From NCBI GenBank assembly GCA_015499985.1, contig JAAAUF010000667.1:1-23416 (forward strand): 23,416 nt of DNA. The letters run 5' to 3'. Position numbers and translations under genes: made by a program. Source of the DNA: Haplosporangium gracile (taxonomy: Eukaryota; Mortierellomycota; Mortierellomycetes; Mortierellales; Mortierellaceae). How positions within the stretch are numbered: the stretch's first letter is position 1; each line of letters begins with the position of its first letter. Positions 1 to 10,162 of the stretch are shown piece after piece. The notes beneath the pieces were generated by a model. That model made no database searches and was not told where the DNA came from. It worked only from the letters and a program-made list of their open reading frames with translations.

Positions 1-52
1 AGAGAAGAGAGAAGAGAGAAGAGAGAAGAGAGAAGAGAGAAGAGAGAAGAGA
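1..52. repeat. AGAGAAG heptamer microsatellite
   Basis: The window opens with about seven tandem copies of the 7-base purine unit AGAGAAG, and the array probably continues to the left of the window. No coding potential is seen. Confidence 0.9.
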
Positions 53-1278
53 ATTTTGAAATTCAAAGACATGACCCCTTTTTTTATAATAACAAAGGGA
101 GCTGCACGGCGCAATCAAGTCATCATCATTGACGCCATTGCCTTGACTCTTGAGCGCCGTCTCTTTGTAAGGAGTGGAGCATCGATAGCAGCGCATTGTC
201 TATGCATGTTTGTTGCAAACAGAAGGCAAATAGACCCTGATGCCTGAGTGTTCTCCTGTAGACACGACCAACTGATCCTAAAGTGAAACTGGTGACCAAA
301 TCAGGACCAAGACACGACCATTCGAGAGACAGATGGAGTTGAAATACAGCAACGGGCCAGCTCGAAGTAGAGGAGAAAAGAAGAAGAGGGGTGAATCGCA
401 AATGACAAAAGAAGAAGTAACAACGACGACGAGCTAAGCTATTGCCCCCTTGTAACAACAGCTCTTTCTTATGGCTCTCTTCCTCTCCTTCCTTTGGCGC
501 CACGAACTTGGTTGTTCTCTCTATTTGTTCTTACCAGAGACAGACGCCACCAATTCTGTTATTTTCATAGGGATAAAAATCCCACGAACAGGAATGAGCC
601 AACACTCACAAAGCACTTGGCAATGCTTAAAGCAATGCTTTTTGACAAGATTGTTTCCTATAACAAAAAATAATAGCAACTTTTAAGAGGCTCTTGGTAC
701 TGTACTTCGAACCACGTAGTCGAAAATCTACATTGTCGACTCTTCAAGACATTCTGCTTAAGATGGTACATCTTTCAGTAATGTTCCTGTACCGAATATC
801 GCCTCCGGTCCATCTCGATGCACAAGAACAAAAACCATCGGATCAACGACGAACAGAATAAAAATTTGGTGGAGCGCAGGCGCTACAGGACCGACGAAAT
901 TTTTGAAAAAACGGCCGATCAGCCAAGTTCATTCATGCCCGTCATCCCCCCTTCAACCTTCAAATGCAATAACACATCCAGCCCAGCGGTGTCGATACTT
1001 CCGCGGACATTTGACTCGACTTTTGTTCCAGGGTCCAAATAACCAGAGGTGAGAAAGAGTGTGATATTACTTATTCTTTGGACGAGAGAGTAGAGAAAGG
1101 GAAGAAACTAGCGGGATTTCCAAGGAAGGCGACATTTGTGCGGAGTGGCATAATCCGCCTATGCCACAACAACATAAAAAAAAAGCACTCCGCTAATTTC
1201 CATTTTTTTGCTAAGCCCGCACAGGGTCAGTAGCATGTTCTTCTTGAGAAAAAGACAAAGACGACCCTTTGCCCTTGC
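53..1278. other. Intergenic region upstream of gene A
   Basis: No convincing gene is seen. The open frames here (for example 56-247 plus, 126-503 minus, 818-1042 plus) are short, show no recognisable domain, and have no matching splice or start context. The stretch is mixed in composition and probably holds the distal promoter of the membrane-protein gene starting at 1572. Confidence 0.5.
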
Positions 1279-1279
1279 A

Positions 1280-1571
1280 TGCCGTTTCTCTTTTCAGTGA
1301 CCGTTCGCTTTTTCTTGTTAAGCTTATTTTACGCCTCCTCCGTCCCACCCTTCTTTCATTTCTTTTGTCTCTTCGTTGATCTTTTATCTTTCCTGTTTCT
1401 CTTCTTCATTTCTTACCATTCATCATCATACCTCAACATCCATAAGCATTTTTACACAATCGCTCCTCCTTTCACACTATACATCCTTCTTGATCTCTTT
1501 ATACCCCATTTCTTGTCATCTCTCTTAATCCTCCCTTTTCCATACACCCTCACACGCAAAACGACAACACC
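1280..1571 (+). promoter_or_regulatory. CT-rich promoter/5' leader of gene A
   Basis: About 260 bases almost entirely of C and T on the coding strand are followed by a short A/C-rich leader (about 1548-1571) directly before the ATG. The same order, CT tract then A/C-rich leader then ATG, precedes genes B and C. This is typical of the transcription-start region of fungal genes. No clear TATA box is seen. Confidence 0.6.
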
Positions 1572-3684
1572 ATGAGCATACCAACATACTCAAACCCTTG
1601 CCTGGCCCCAGCGTCAAACACATCAATCTACCTAATCGGTGTATCCGACACATCCCAAGGCCGCCTCGAAGTCAACACCATCGACCTCTCCAATATCAAC
1701 TCCCCAAAACTCACCTCCACCATCATCAATTCCAACCCCTACCAATGGTCCAACACCGCCCCCAAATCCTGCTCATATTACCCTGGTTACCAAGCACCCA
1801 AAAACATCCTCGATACACAGGGAGCAATACATATTCAACAATTCGGGATGGGATGGACCAATGATGCGAATATGTACCCGGCCAGTGACAAGTTTGACCC
1901 TCCAAGTGGCTATGATGATATTGCATATGTAGATCCGAAGCTGTTTGCGACGGTTGGGCATGCGGGTGTGAATGGGTTTGTGTTGGCAATGACGAATACG
2001 ACAGATTATTGGGTCGGTGTGCGCTTTAACGCGACTGACAGTTTCTCATCCCTCTACGAGTAAGCAAACAGCAATATCGATCCGATAGTGTTACACTTGT
2101 ACATCCTTTGTCATTATTTGTGCGACTTTGACAGCGAGGAACATACTTTCCTAACCCTCACCCATCTATATCTGTGCTACTGCCTATTCTTCTCATAGCT
2201 TCAACTTACAGGTCATTCCTAACTCCAGACCCTTCCTCGCAGTGGGGACCTACATTGTCGCAGCAAAGGCGCCTGCTCACGGAAACGCGATCGTGTTCGA
2301 CACTGCTCGGTCAGGCACAATCTATACCGCTACAGGGTACGACACTCCCGATACCCAAGTGAAAGGGTCTACCCTCATCCTCTCTGCCCCACAGGTTGTT
2401 TCCATGAGTAATATCACTTTCACCAATGACGCAATCCCTATTAGCTCAAATGCCGGCGCTTATATCTTGGACAAAGCATCCGACAACTCAACGGCGATCT
2501 ACTACATCAACCCTCGCCAGTCAGCAGTTCTCCAGCAAGTTATCGTCTCCGGACAAGCACCCGCATTTATCGCATCCATGGTCGTCACAGCGACACCTAC
2601 CCAAATTGTACTTTACTCCATCCAATCCGGCGAACCCAGGTTCAGTGTCTTCGACCTGACTACTAAGACCTGGACTAGCTCTAATGTCGTAAACCCTATT
2701 GATGGCGGCTCTCTAACTCCAGGCAACGGTGGACTTGATGCGTCTGGAAGCAAGGTGCCACTTGGTGCCGTCGTTGGTGGTGTTTTCGGCGCGTTGGTCC
2801 TCATTGCATTGGCCATCTTTCTGATCGTCCGTCATCGTCGCCGCCGAGCTTCGTCTTCATCTTCATCTTCGTCATCGTCACACTTCAAAGAAGAGAATGG
2901 AAAATGCGATCTTTCGTCTTCTACGTCCTCCCCCAACACTTCCACCGACCAGTATTCTAAAATGGTCCTTAGAAAGATCGACAATTCACGTTCTTCTCTG
3001 CCTTTACCTACTGTCACATACCCTCTCCCTCCTCCTTCAATCTCATACCCTATCCCACCCAAAAGCAGCGCCCCTCGCGGCCCTCAATTGTCCCCAACAG
3101 ACACCTACTACCCACCTCCTTCACCATCCTCACAGAACTTGACCTTGCGAGGAAATCCACGGTCTCCCATGTGGCAATCTCTCGCGTTCGATATTATATC
3201 CAAGACGCCTCCAGGTCCTGAACTCCACTACCCGGAAAACGACGACAACATCACTGGCAGCAACAGGGACAGCAGTGGATATCACGATTCTTTTGCTAAC
3301 AGCAACAATACGATAGTGTGCAGCAGCTTCAGTGGTGTTAGTTCGAGCCCTGTCTCTATCGAAACATCTCGAGAGTTGAACAGTGATGACTACTCCTACA
3401 AGCAGCGACCCTTCACTCCCTCATCTCCTCTAGTATCAACATCCGAGGCATCGTACCGCCACCACCAACAGCAGCAGTATATCTCAGTGGGGACACCACA
3501 ATTACACCACCACAACCAGCAACACCTCCAATCACCTGAGCCCACGTACTCGTCGCCTCTTGTGTCAGCTGCGACTCATGCCTACTCGGATCTCAGTGGA
3601 GTAACCATCAAAGCCGACCAGACCTCCATGGTCTCTCCCTCAGCCGTACAGGGCTCAAGGCCCTCATCTTCTCAAGACCATTGA
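1572..3684 (+). CDS. Gene A: single-pass membrane protein, propeller-like ectodomain, Ser/Pro-rich tail (paralog of B and C)
   Basis: The model is exons 1572-2059 and 2199-3684 (657 aa). The 139-base intron starts GTAAGC, ends CATAG and has a CTAAC branch-like site at 2151; this acceptor is the one that restores the frame shared with B and C. Residues 1-345 form the ectodomain. It starts with YSNPCL and YLIGV, contains HIQQF and a VGHAG segment, a sequon at about N234, and a kelch-like FDLTTKTWT near 315. A transmembrane helix spans about 351-373, followed by RHRRRR. The tail has polySer (about 381-391), a proline-rich stretch (about 437-452, PLPPP and YPIPPK, SH3-ligand-like) and His/Gln-rich segments. 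Unlike B and C it lacks the second intron and the PHKAELLE C-terminus. No signal peptide is seen. Function unknown; a cell-surface sensor or adhesion role is inference from architecture only. Confidence 0.85.
2060..2198 (+). other. Intron 1 of gene A (phase 2)
   Basis: The donor is GTAAGC and the acceptor CATAG. A second AG at 2210-2211 would shift the frame away from the long downstream reading frame, so 2198 is chosen. The intron occupies the same phase-2 site as intron 1 of B and C, just before the conserved VGT(F/Y) strand. Confidence 0.8.
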
Positions 3685-3735
3685 CACCTACTACCAGCCA
3701 GCATAACCAGGATCATGTATGCGAAAGTGAACAAA

Positions 3736-3741
3736 ATTAAA
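3736..3741 (+). terminator. Possible poly(A) signal of gene A
   Basis: ATTAAA lies about 50 bases after the stop codon of gene A. It is a common variant of the eukaryotic polyadenylation hexamer, assigned by position only. Confidence 0.4.
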
Positions 3742-3829
3742 GTAGTACGATGACATTCGACGATTGAATAGAGTGATATCCATTCACCTGGCATCCACAC
3801 TCATATGCATGTCAAACAAAAAGTATGTC

Positions 3830-4175
3830 CCGCTCTCCTTTTCTTTTTTGCTCTCTAATGCCATTTGTTTTCCTCTCTCTCTTTTTCCCTCAATTCTTTT
3901 TCCTCTTCTTTTTCTCTCACTCTAACTTTCAATCCATAATCTACTTTCCTCTTCCCTTGAAAGCGCAAATCCCAAACTTTACACCGCCTTGCGCACGCAC
4001 ACGCCATCACCTCCCTCTCTTGTTTATTTTCACCTCTTCTTCCACCTTCGCCCTTTTTCATGCTCCATCCCTCACACCCCTTCCTCTCCTCGTCACCCTC
4101 ACCTTCTCATCCATCTCCTTCGTCTTTTTCTCCCATCCGGCTCCCTTACAAACGACGCATACCTGCATACTTATC
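3830..4175 (+). promoter_or_regulatory. CT-rich promoter/5' leader of gene B
   Basis: Only about 490 bases separate the stop of A from the ATG of B, and most of this is a C/T tract ending in an A/C-rich leader (about 4146-4175). The frame of gene B happens to stay open upstream to 3825, but that extension reads as Phe/Leu/Ser/Pro-rich sequence expected from CT-rich DNA and has no counterpart in A or C. Confidence 0.6.
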
Positions 4176-6519
4176 ATGGAGCCAAGCTTACCCATACCAT
4201 CATACCCATTTCCCTGCCTCGCCCACTCCACAACAGCCACACCTCTATCCACAACTCCACCAACAACAACAATCTACCTGATCGGCGTCGCCACAGAGTC
4301 TCCCCAAAAGGAAAAGGGTCGTCTAGAACTCAATTCTGTTTTCCTCACCGACATCAACACCCCGATCATCCAGCTCATCGAATCCGAAGTCGATCCCGAA
4401 CACTGGTCTAGCTTTGCTCCAAAACTTTGTGCTCATTATACTGGGACCATCTATCCTAACGAAAAGGGCGAGATCAAGCCAACGCGAATTCATATCCAAC
4501 AGTTCTCAAAGCACTGGTCTTTTGATTCGAATGCTTTGCTGGACGAGGAGGACGAGAAAGGCGGTAATGGTGGTGAAGGTGATAGTAATGGGAAAGCGAC
4601 GTTCGAGAACCCCAAGAATTGGGACAGAGGGGCTTCATTCCTGTCACCAAGACAGTTTGCGATTGTGGGGCAGGCTGGGGAGCGTATGTATGGTGTAGGG
4701 ATGACGAGTTCTCTGGACCTTCAAGTGGGGTCTTCTTGGAGGGGCTTGATTGTCGATGCGACCGCCGATGTCGACTCGTACCTTTACAGGTAAAAGAGGA
4801 AAGAGGAGGGAGGTTTCATTAGTTTGTGTTCGTATTATTTTTCGTTTCGTTAGCGCGTAAAATATTGCATCGATGGGTTATTAACTAAGATGCTCACAAT
4901 TTCTCGCTCGTTTTTTTACTTCACTTCAACCTCTCTTCACTTTATTGCCTTTTCTCTTCCTCCCTCTTCTTTCTGTTAGACCTTCACAATACTTCCCCTC
5001 TGAGACAGCATACCTGGCAGTTGGAACATTTTCCACTAGCTCCGTAGCGCCTGTGCTGGGCCACATCACGGCCTTTGAAGTTAGTGGAACCTCGGGACAA
5101 ATTTTCCCAGCATTCAGCATGGAGGAGTTTGTTCAACTCAAACAGCCTCAACCAGTGCAGATGAACAACATAACGCTCTCCCCTGTTGCAATTCCTGTTC
5201 ACATGGGCACCACTGCCTTTATCCTCGATCAGGTACAGCGCATTCTCTTTTGATTGTTGTTGACGAGATTGATTTTAAGCGCCCGCTTGGTACAAGAAAG
5301 TGGGCTGAAATGCTGAGAATCAAAAAATTTAACATCAAGAGCACATCCATTCACCTCGCTACCTCTAAGCTAACTATTCTATTGTTTATAACATCTTCTT
5401 TTGCAGGATAAAGACGGTTCAGTCGTCATCTACACGATCACTCCAGAACTATCCCCAGACTTGACACTCATCCAGGCCTCGCCGTCAAGTTTAGTCCCGC
5501 GATTCAGTGAATACATGGTGGCCTCTGCAACTGCAACGGCATCTCAAATCGTTGTCTATTCTGTCCAGAATGGTGTCCCTTGTTTCAACAGCTTTGATTT
5601 GACAGCCAAATCGTGGTCAGGACCCGCTTTGGTCACTCAATCACAGCCAATACTTCCGACGACGACGCCTAGCGATGGTAGCAGTGGTGGCCATGAGGGC
5701 GACAGCGGGATCGGCAGTGAGAATAGCACAAGCGGGAAATCGAATGGAGCCATAATTGGAGGTGCGGTCGCCGGAGGATTGATACTGATCATCCTGGCAG
5801 CACTCTTCATCGTCCAACGGAAACGGAGGTGCAACCGTGGCAGTCATAGTCGGAAATGTGTCTTGACCAAAGGAGAAAAGCCAAGTATTCTGGGACCTGA
5901 AGGAGGCGAAGAAAATATGCCAGCATTATCAGATTACCAACAGGACTTATCAGCACCACCATCATACCTTTTCGAATCTTCAGGATCCTTCGCCACTTTG
6001 TCCTCGTCCACTACGCCTTTGACCTACATCCCTCCACAATCTACATTTGCGCCATCAGGTCCACCTGTTGTCAACCAGCGACCATCAGTACGCCCACTTT
6101 CCATACCACCACGTCCCCAGCAACAACAACTATCACAAGTCCAAGCACAGGCACAGCAGCGACAACAAGCACCGCGACGTGGGTTCTCTGTCCAAGAAAT
6201 CGAAGTCATCTCCTTCCCCTCCATACACGAAAAGCACAGATACGAGCAAGAGCAGGAGCAGCAACGTCAACAACGGGAGCAGGAGCGACAGCAGCGTCTA
6301 CACTTGTCTCAACTGTATAGCACAGGACATTCCTTCTCTGACTCCAATATCTACCAAGCCCACCCTATACGGACTAATACCGCCATCACTCATCGTGGAG
6401 CTAATAATCAGAGCACTAGTAATAGTGGTAGTGCTAGAGAAGAAGAACCATATACCCTTCCAGCGCCCTTTGTTGTGGCGCCTACACCACAACCTCACAA
6501 GGCGGAGCTCCTAGAATGA
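4176..6519 (+). CDS. Gene B: single-pass membrane protein, propeller-like ectodomain, polyQ tail (paralog of A and C)
   Basis: The model is exons 4176-4789, 4980-5232 and 5407-6519 (659 aa). Intron 1 is phase 2 and intron 2 phase 0, both GT-AG. The ectodomain (about 1-375) contains YPFPCL, IYLIGV, HIQQF, FAIVGQAG, YLAVGTF, a conserved NIT sequon at N268, IPVHMG and a kelch-like FDLTAKSWSGP. It carries an acidic/Gly-rich insertion in exon 1 (about 4540-4600) absent from A. A Gly/Ser-rich stalk leads to a transmembrane helix at about 403-425 (GGAVAGG...LFIV) and QRKRR. The tail contains MPALSDYQQ, IPPRPQQQQ (SH3-ligand-like), two Gln-rich tracts (about 526-545 and 569-586, the second coiled-coil-like), and ends APTPQPHKAELLE. 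The ATG is chosen because it aligns with the starts of A and C. No signal peptide from that ATG. Function unknown. Confidence 0.87.
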
Positions 6520-6536
6520 CACCGGTCCACTATGTT

Positions 6537-6542
6537 AATAAA
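6537..6542 (+). terminator. AATAAA poly(A) signal of gene B
   Basis: A canonical AATAAA lies 18 bases downstream of the gene B stop codon. The position suggests a very short 3' untranslated region. Confidence 0.5.
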
Positions 6543-7071
6543 CGTCATATCTCATGCATACGTCGTATTAGTGAAGGAGCGGACGTGTTGGAGTAGGCGA
6601 TCCTATGGCCCAACCCATTCTTCTATATGTTGATCGTCAAGAAGAAAAAAACAAAGTCGTTAAGGTGTGTGATATGTTTCAGCGAATGACCGGTCCTGAA
6701 TGGGTAAAAGAATTTTGGCTCCTACGCAGGCTACTAATATTCTACGCGTCAACCCGACACAATTATTTTTTCTTTCGGAATTAAGGTGACTGACAAGATG
6801 CAAGCAGGGGCAGCAAGGCATATTATTTCTCTACTTTTGTTTCTCCTTGTTTTTCCTTTATGAAAGTGGATAGGTGCAGGAGAGCGTATGAAGGAATGAA
6901 ATGATGTCACTCATTTCGTCGAAATCGAGAAGCTAAGCACAAAGGATATGGTCCCCTTTTTTTTGAATGTCATTCTTCTTTTGGCGGGAAGAGCCTACTT
7001 GAATGTGAGGTAATCCAGCAATCATGGCCCACTTCTTTTCTTCCGATCTCACCATTCTCCATTTCCCTTTC
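6543..7071. other. Intergenic region between gene B and the 7072 promoter-like segment
   Basis: No reading frame with recognisable content is seen. Composition is ordinary, with short T- and A-runs. Confidence 0.4.
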
Positions 7072-7251
7072 TATATAGCCCTTCTTCCCTCCTCTCTACT
7101 TCTTACTCTCTCTCTCTCTGTCCTTCTCTCTTCTTCCTTCTTGTTGTTTCTCTTCCTTTTCTACTTTTCCTTTTGGAAAAAGGCAAACAGCAGCAAACAA
7201 CAGCAAACAACAGCCTTCGTTTGCCTTGTTGGCGAGGATACTACGGTAAGT
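7072..7251 (+). promoter_or_regulatory. Promoter-like segment with orphan 5' exon and splice donor
   Basis: A TATATA sequence (7072-7077) is followed by a long C/T tract (about 7080-7170), an A/C-rich leader with three near-repeats of CAAACAACAG (about 7185-7215), and a strong donor CG|GTAAGT at 7246. No ATG occurs between the TATA and the donor. This is the layout of a gene start with a non-coding first exon, but no matching coding sequence was found before gene D, which has its own TATA box. It could be an upstream alternative first exon of gene D, a non-coding RNA, or chance. Confidence 0.35.
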
Positions 7252-8229
7252 GAACTGCTATGAGTAGCGTGGGCGTCACGATAAGCAGACTCTAGTGAGA
7301 CTTTTAGAAGTTCTTTCTTTCCATCGATCCAATTGTCTGCTTGGTGCCTATTTTGCCGAGACCCCCATGGGTGCAGTGTAATATAACCCCAGAAACATCA
7401 CAAAGCGAAAGGGACATACTTTGGTAGGCTGGCATGCTTTGTCATTCTGACGTTAGTTAGAGGATCATACCCTACATAGGTCGCCTTCAACATTCTCTTC
7501 CTTTTTTCATACACCGTTTCTTCTTCCCTCCCTTTTCGCCGTTATGTATAAATGAGTCCAAAACACAAATTCCTTTGTCAACGCATGGCATCTCAACATT
7601 ACTCTGTACGCCATCATAGCAGTAAAGCGGATTATGTTTCTCCCTCCATTTTCGCAAATGTTTTTCTTTGTTTTGCTTTGCTTTTCATCGATTAGAAATC
7701 CAGTCAGAGGTAATTTAACCACTACACTTCCCGCTTTCACCTTGCCTGGGGGAGGGAAAAAAAAGCCAAAATGGGCGGCAAACATAATAAACATCAAACA
7801 CTTTGATATCCCCCCTCGATGAAAAAAAAAAAAAAAAAAAACTACGATCTGCTTGATGACAAAAGTAGACCACTCAGCTGCCTCCAAAATTGTTGTTTAG
7901 CGTCTCATCCTGTGACGAATCATGTTGGCGAAAAATGATAAAGTGGATTATGCCTTTTTCGACGGATCAAGCTCCCTTTCGGATATTTTGAACCCCATTT
8001 TCCTCATTTTTCCTTGGTCATTTCGGTGAATGAAACAAACTTGAGCAAAAAAGGCGTGGTTCGTGCGTGGCATGGTAGTAAAAGGGGAGGGAGGTCAAGC
8101 AGTCAAAAAAAAAATCGCACCTTTTCGGTCGGGTTGAACGTCTCAATTTTCGTTTCAATTTCATTTTTCAAGCCATGGTACCTTTGTCATAGCAAAAGCT
8201 AGCGTGCAATCCTCCAAATGCACAAATTG
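7252..8229. other. Region without identified gene
   Basis: Open frames on both strands (for example 7507-7887 minus) are interrupted by A/T homopolymers, such as an A-run at about 7820-7840, and encode no recognisable protein. No tRNA-like promoter boxes with a cloverleaf were found. Confidence 0.4.
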
Positions 8230-8438
8230 TATAAATACAAGTAGCCATTCCCTGCTAATTTTGTCTCCTTGTCCTTCACTTGCACCACCTTCCTCCCCCC
8301 TCACTAGCACTACTTCCTTACTCTGCTATTCTCACCCTCACTCTCTCGCACATATACTTACTACTTCTCATTAATTCTTATTCACCCTTCCTCACCTGAT
8401 ACAATCACCGCCGTTCTTTCTTTCCCTCTACTCTAACA
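8230..8438 (+). promoter_or_regulatory. TATA box and CT-rich leader of gene D
   Basis: TATAAATA at 8230-8237 is followed by a C/T-rich segment of about 170 bases with C/A-rich patches, ending CTAACA directly before the ATG at 8439. This is the clearest TATA box in the window and suggests regulated, possibly strong expression. Confidence 0.6.
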
Positions 8439-8970
8439 ATGAGATTTTTGATTCTCTACCTCCTCATGATTCTGGCAGTCGTGTTCGCTCTCCCCACCAA
8501 CTTGGAAAAGAGAGGGTGAGTACACCTCTTGTTCGTTCTAAATCATATCTAGTCCTACCTATCCTACACCAGTTCAATTCGTGCGTACGTCTAATACCAC
8601 TCCCTATCCTCTATACTTTGTGTTTTTAAGTGATTTTAAGATGCCAAAATCATCATGCCAGCCCGCCACGTTGACCTGGAGATTCCGCAACATAGGGTCA
8701 AGCAAGCCACAAGAATTATTCGAGCTGACCATTCGCAACTCGTACATTAAACGCACTACTTTCCGATCCCCTCAAGTGCACAAGACCATTCGATCGAGTG
8801 ACAACAGGTTTACTGTCGTCCATGGTGCCTCTCCTAGCGACGACTTGACGTTGACATGGCAGGGGACTCAGTTTATATTCCACCGATACGTTATCGCGAA
8901 TGTACTCCGGAATAACGGAATTAACGATAATGCGAAGGATTATTATTACTGGACCTGCTTGAAGTTCTAA
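8439..8970 (+). CDS. Gene D: small secreted protein with Kex2-type processing site
   Basis: The model is exons 8439-8515 and 8631-8970 (138 aa). The donor is GTGAGT; the acceptor TTTTTAAG at 8630 is the only nearby one that keeps the frame open, and it is not a strong consensus. The N-terminus MRFLILYLLMILAVVFA is a clear signal peptide with predicted cleavage after A17. A short propeptide then ends LEKR at residue 25, a Kex2-type dibasic site, leaving a basic mature protein of about 113 aa. The mature part has only two cysteines, C35 and C135 (in WTCLKF near the C-terminus), which could form one disulfide joining the two ends. No known domain is recognised. The class resembles fungal small secreted proteins and processed peptides; function is unknown. 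Confidence 0.7.
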
Positions 8971-9503
8971 AACGACCGAGCTGGACTTGGCCTTTCTAGA
9001 AGATTCATCCTCCACCCCCCACCCCCTCCCCCAAGTTTACTTCTCATTCTTCTTCTTTCAAACACATGCATATTTATGCGCCTCTGTTCATCCCAAATAC
9101 CTCCAGTATATACGCTTTTTCTTACCGCCATCCCTGTTACAAAATGCAGATCTACATAAATAAAAAATATAAAAAGATCAAAACTAACGCCACCGTAGAA
9201 CATTCAAAAAAGGTGTACTGTACAAGAATGCCCATTCGTATATCTCCTCCGTTCGTATACCACCCACCCTCCATCCATTGTCCTCTCTTATTACTATGCT
9301 AGTGTTTTCAAGAGCACGGTTCAGCTATGTACCTTTCTACCGTTTTTTTAAAATTCAACAGCAACCGTAGACTATTTTTACCTTATTTTTTTATTTTGAA
9401 GTGGACTACGTGGGCTGAGAGCAAATATAAACGATGCTGAACTCCAAGCGGTCTGCAGTTTTCTTCCGCCGTGTGAGAGTATGAGAGTTGCCACCAACTC
9501 ATC
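8971..9503. other. 3' flank of gene D and upstream region of gene C
   Basis: An AATAAA at 9159-9164 could be the poly(A) signal of gene D, about 190 bases after its stop. Otherwise no gene is seen; short frames here lack recognisable content. Confidence 0.4.
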
Positions 9504-9661
9504 CACCTCACAAAATCTCCCCCTCCGCTAGAGCGCACGCCATTAAGTCATGCCACTACATATTTTTTTGATTAAGTACTATTAAATTAAAGCTATACTA
9601 TCACGTGATGCTTGTAATAGAATGGCGTGCGCTCTAGCGGAGGGGGAGATTTTGTGAGGTG
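9504..9661. mobile_element. MITE-like element with perfect 41-bp terminal inverted repeats
   Basis: Arms 9504-9544 and 9621-9661 are exact reverse complements over 41 bases (outer end CACCTCACAAAATC, inner end CACGCCATT). They enclose a 76-base AT-rich centre (9545-9620) that contains the palindrome TCACGTGA. Size, AT-rich core and lack of coding capacity fit a non-autonomous DNA transposon. A clear target-site duplication was not found. Perfect arm identity suggests recent insertion or selection on the fold-back. It lies about 500 bases upstream of the gene C start codon. Confidence 0.75.
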
Positions 9662-9719
9662 ACTGGGTTCAGAGCTTCGGCAGCCAGCTTGAGTCGTAAA
9701 ACATCTGCACGGTTGTAAA

Positions 9720-10162
9720 TCTTGCTCTCATTCTCGATTTCACTCTCGCTTTGAGTTTTTATTCTTGCTTTTATTGTCCCTGATTCCCACTCTTCTCTTT
9801 CTCTTCGTCCTCCCCCCGCTCCCTGTCTAATTCACCCTCCTCATTCACTACGTACGTCTCCCTGCGTACCTCCTCTACTTCATATTCTCTCGTTCACATA
9901 TGCCCATTTTCCCAAACTCAACAACTCTCTCTCCTTCCCAACTTTCTTTCACTTTTTTCCTTTCACTTACAACCTTTCACTTACAACCTTTCTTCCTCTT
10001 CACTTTTATTAATCCCTCCCTCTTATCTTCCGCCTCCTTCCTTCATTTCTTCTCATCTTTTTTCTCCTTGTCTTCATTTCCTTCCCCTTCCTCCTTTGTC
10101 TTTCCTCCTTCCTTTTCTTTTACGTTTCCTCTTCACACCAGCAACGCACACAAATACACAAC
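9720..10162 (+). promoter_or_regulatory. CT-rich promoter/5' leader of gene C
   Basis: A C/T tract of roughly 400 bases ends in an A/C-rich leader (about 10130-10162) right before the ATG, as in A and B. It includes a tandem duplication of CTTTCACTTACAAC at about 9960-9988. Confidence 0.6.

Noticed and set aside
1..52. Possible CRISPR or minisatellite array at the left edge
   Set aside because: The unit is a 7-base simple sequence without spacers; it is an ordinary microsatellite in a eukaryotic genome.
126..503. 125-codon minus-strand frame
   Set aside because: No domain, poor composition, no conserved start or splice context; likely chance.
1279..1575. 98-codon hydrophobic frame resembling a signal peptide upstream of gene A
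   Set aside because: It is in a different frame from gene A and is explained by the pyrimidine-rich leader. No splice pair linking it to gene A was evident.
2199..2212. Alternative acceptor ending at 2211 for intron 1 of gene A
   Set aside because: It would put exon 2 in the wrong frame; the acceptor at 2198 restores the frame shared with B and C.
3825..4175. In-frame N-terminal extension of 117 codons for gene B, hydrophobic and signal-like
   Set aside because: It is the reading of a CT-rich leader, has no counterpart in the frames upstream of A or C, and the paralogs all align from the internal ATG.
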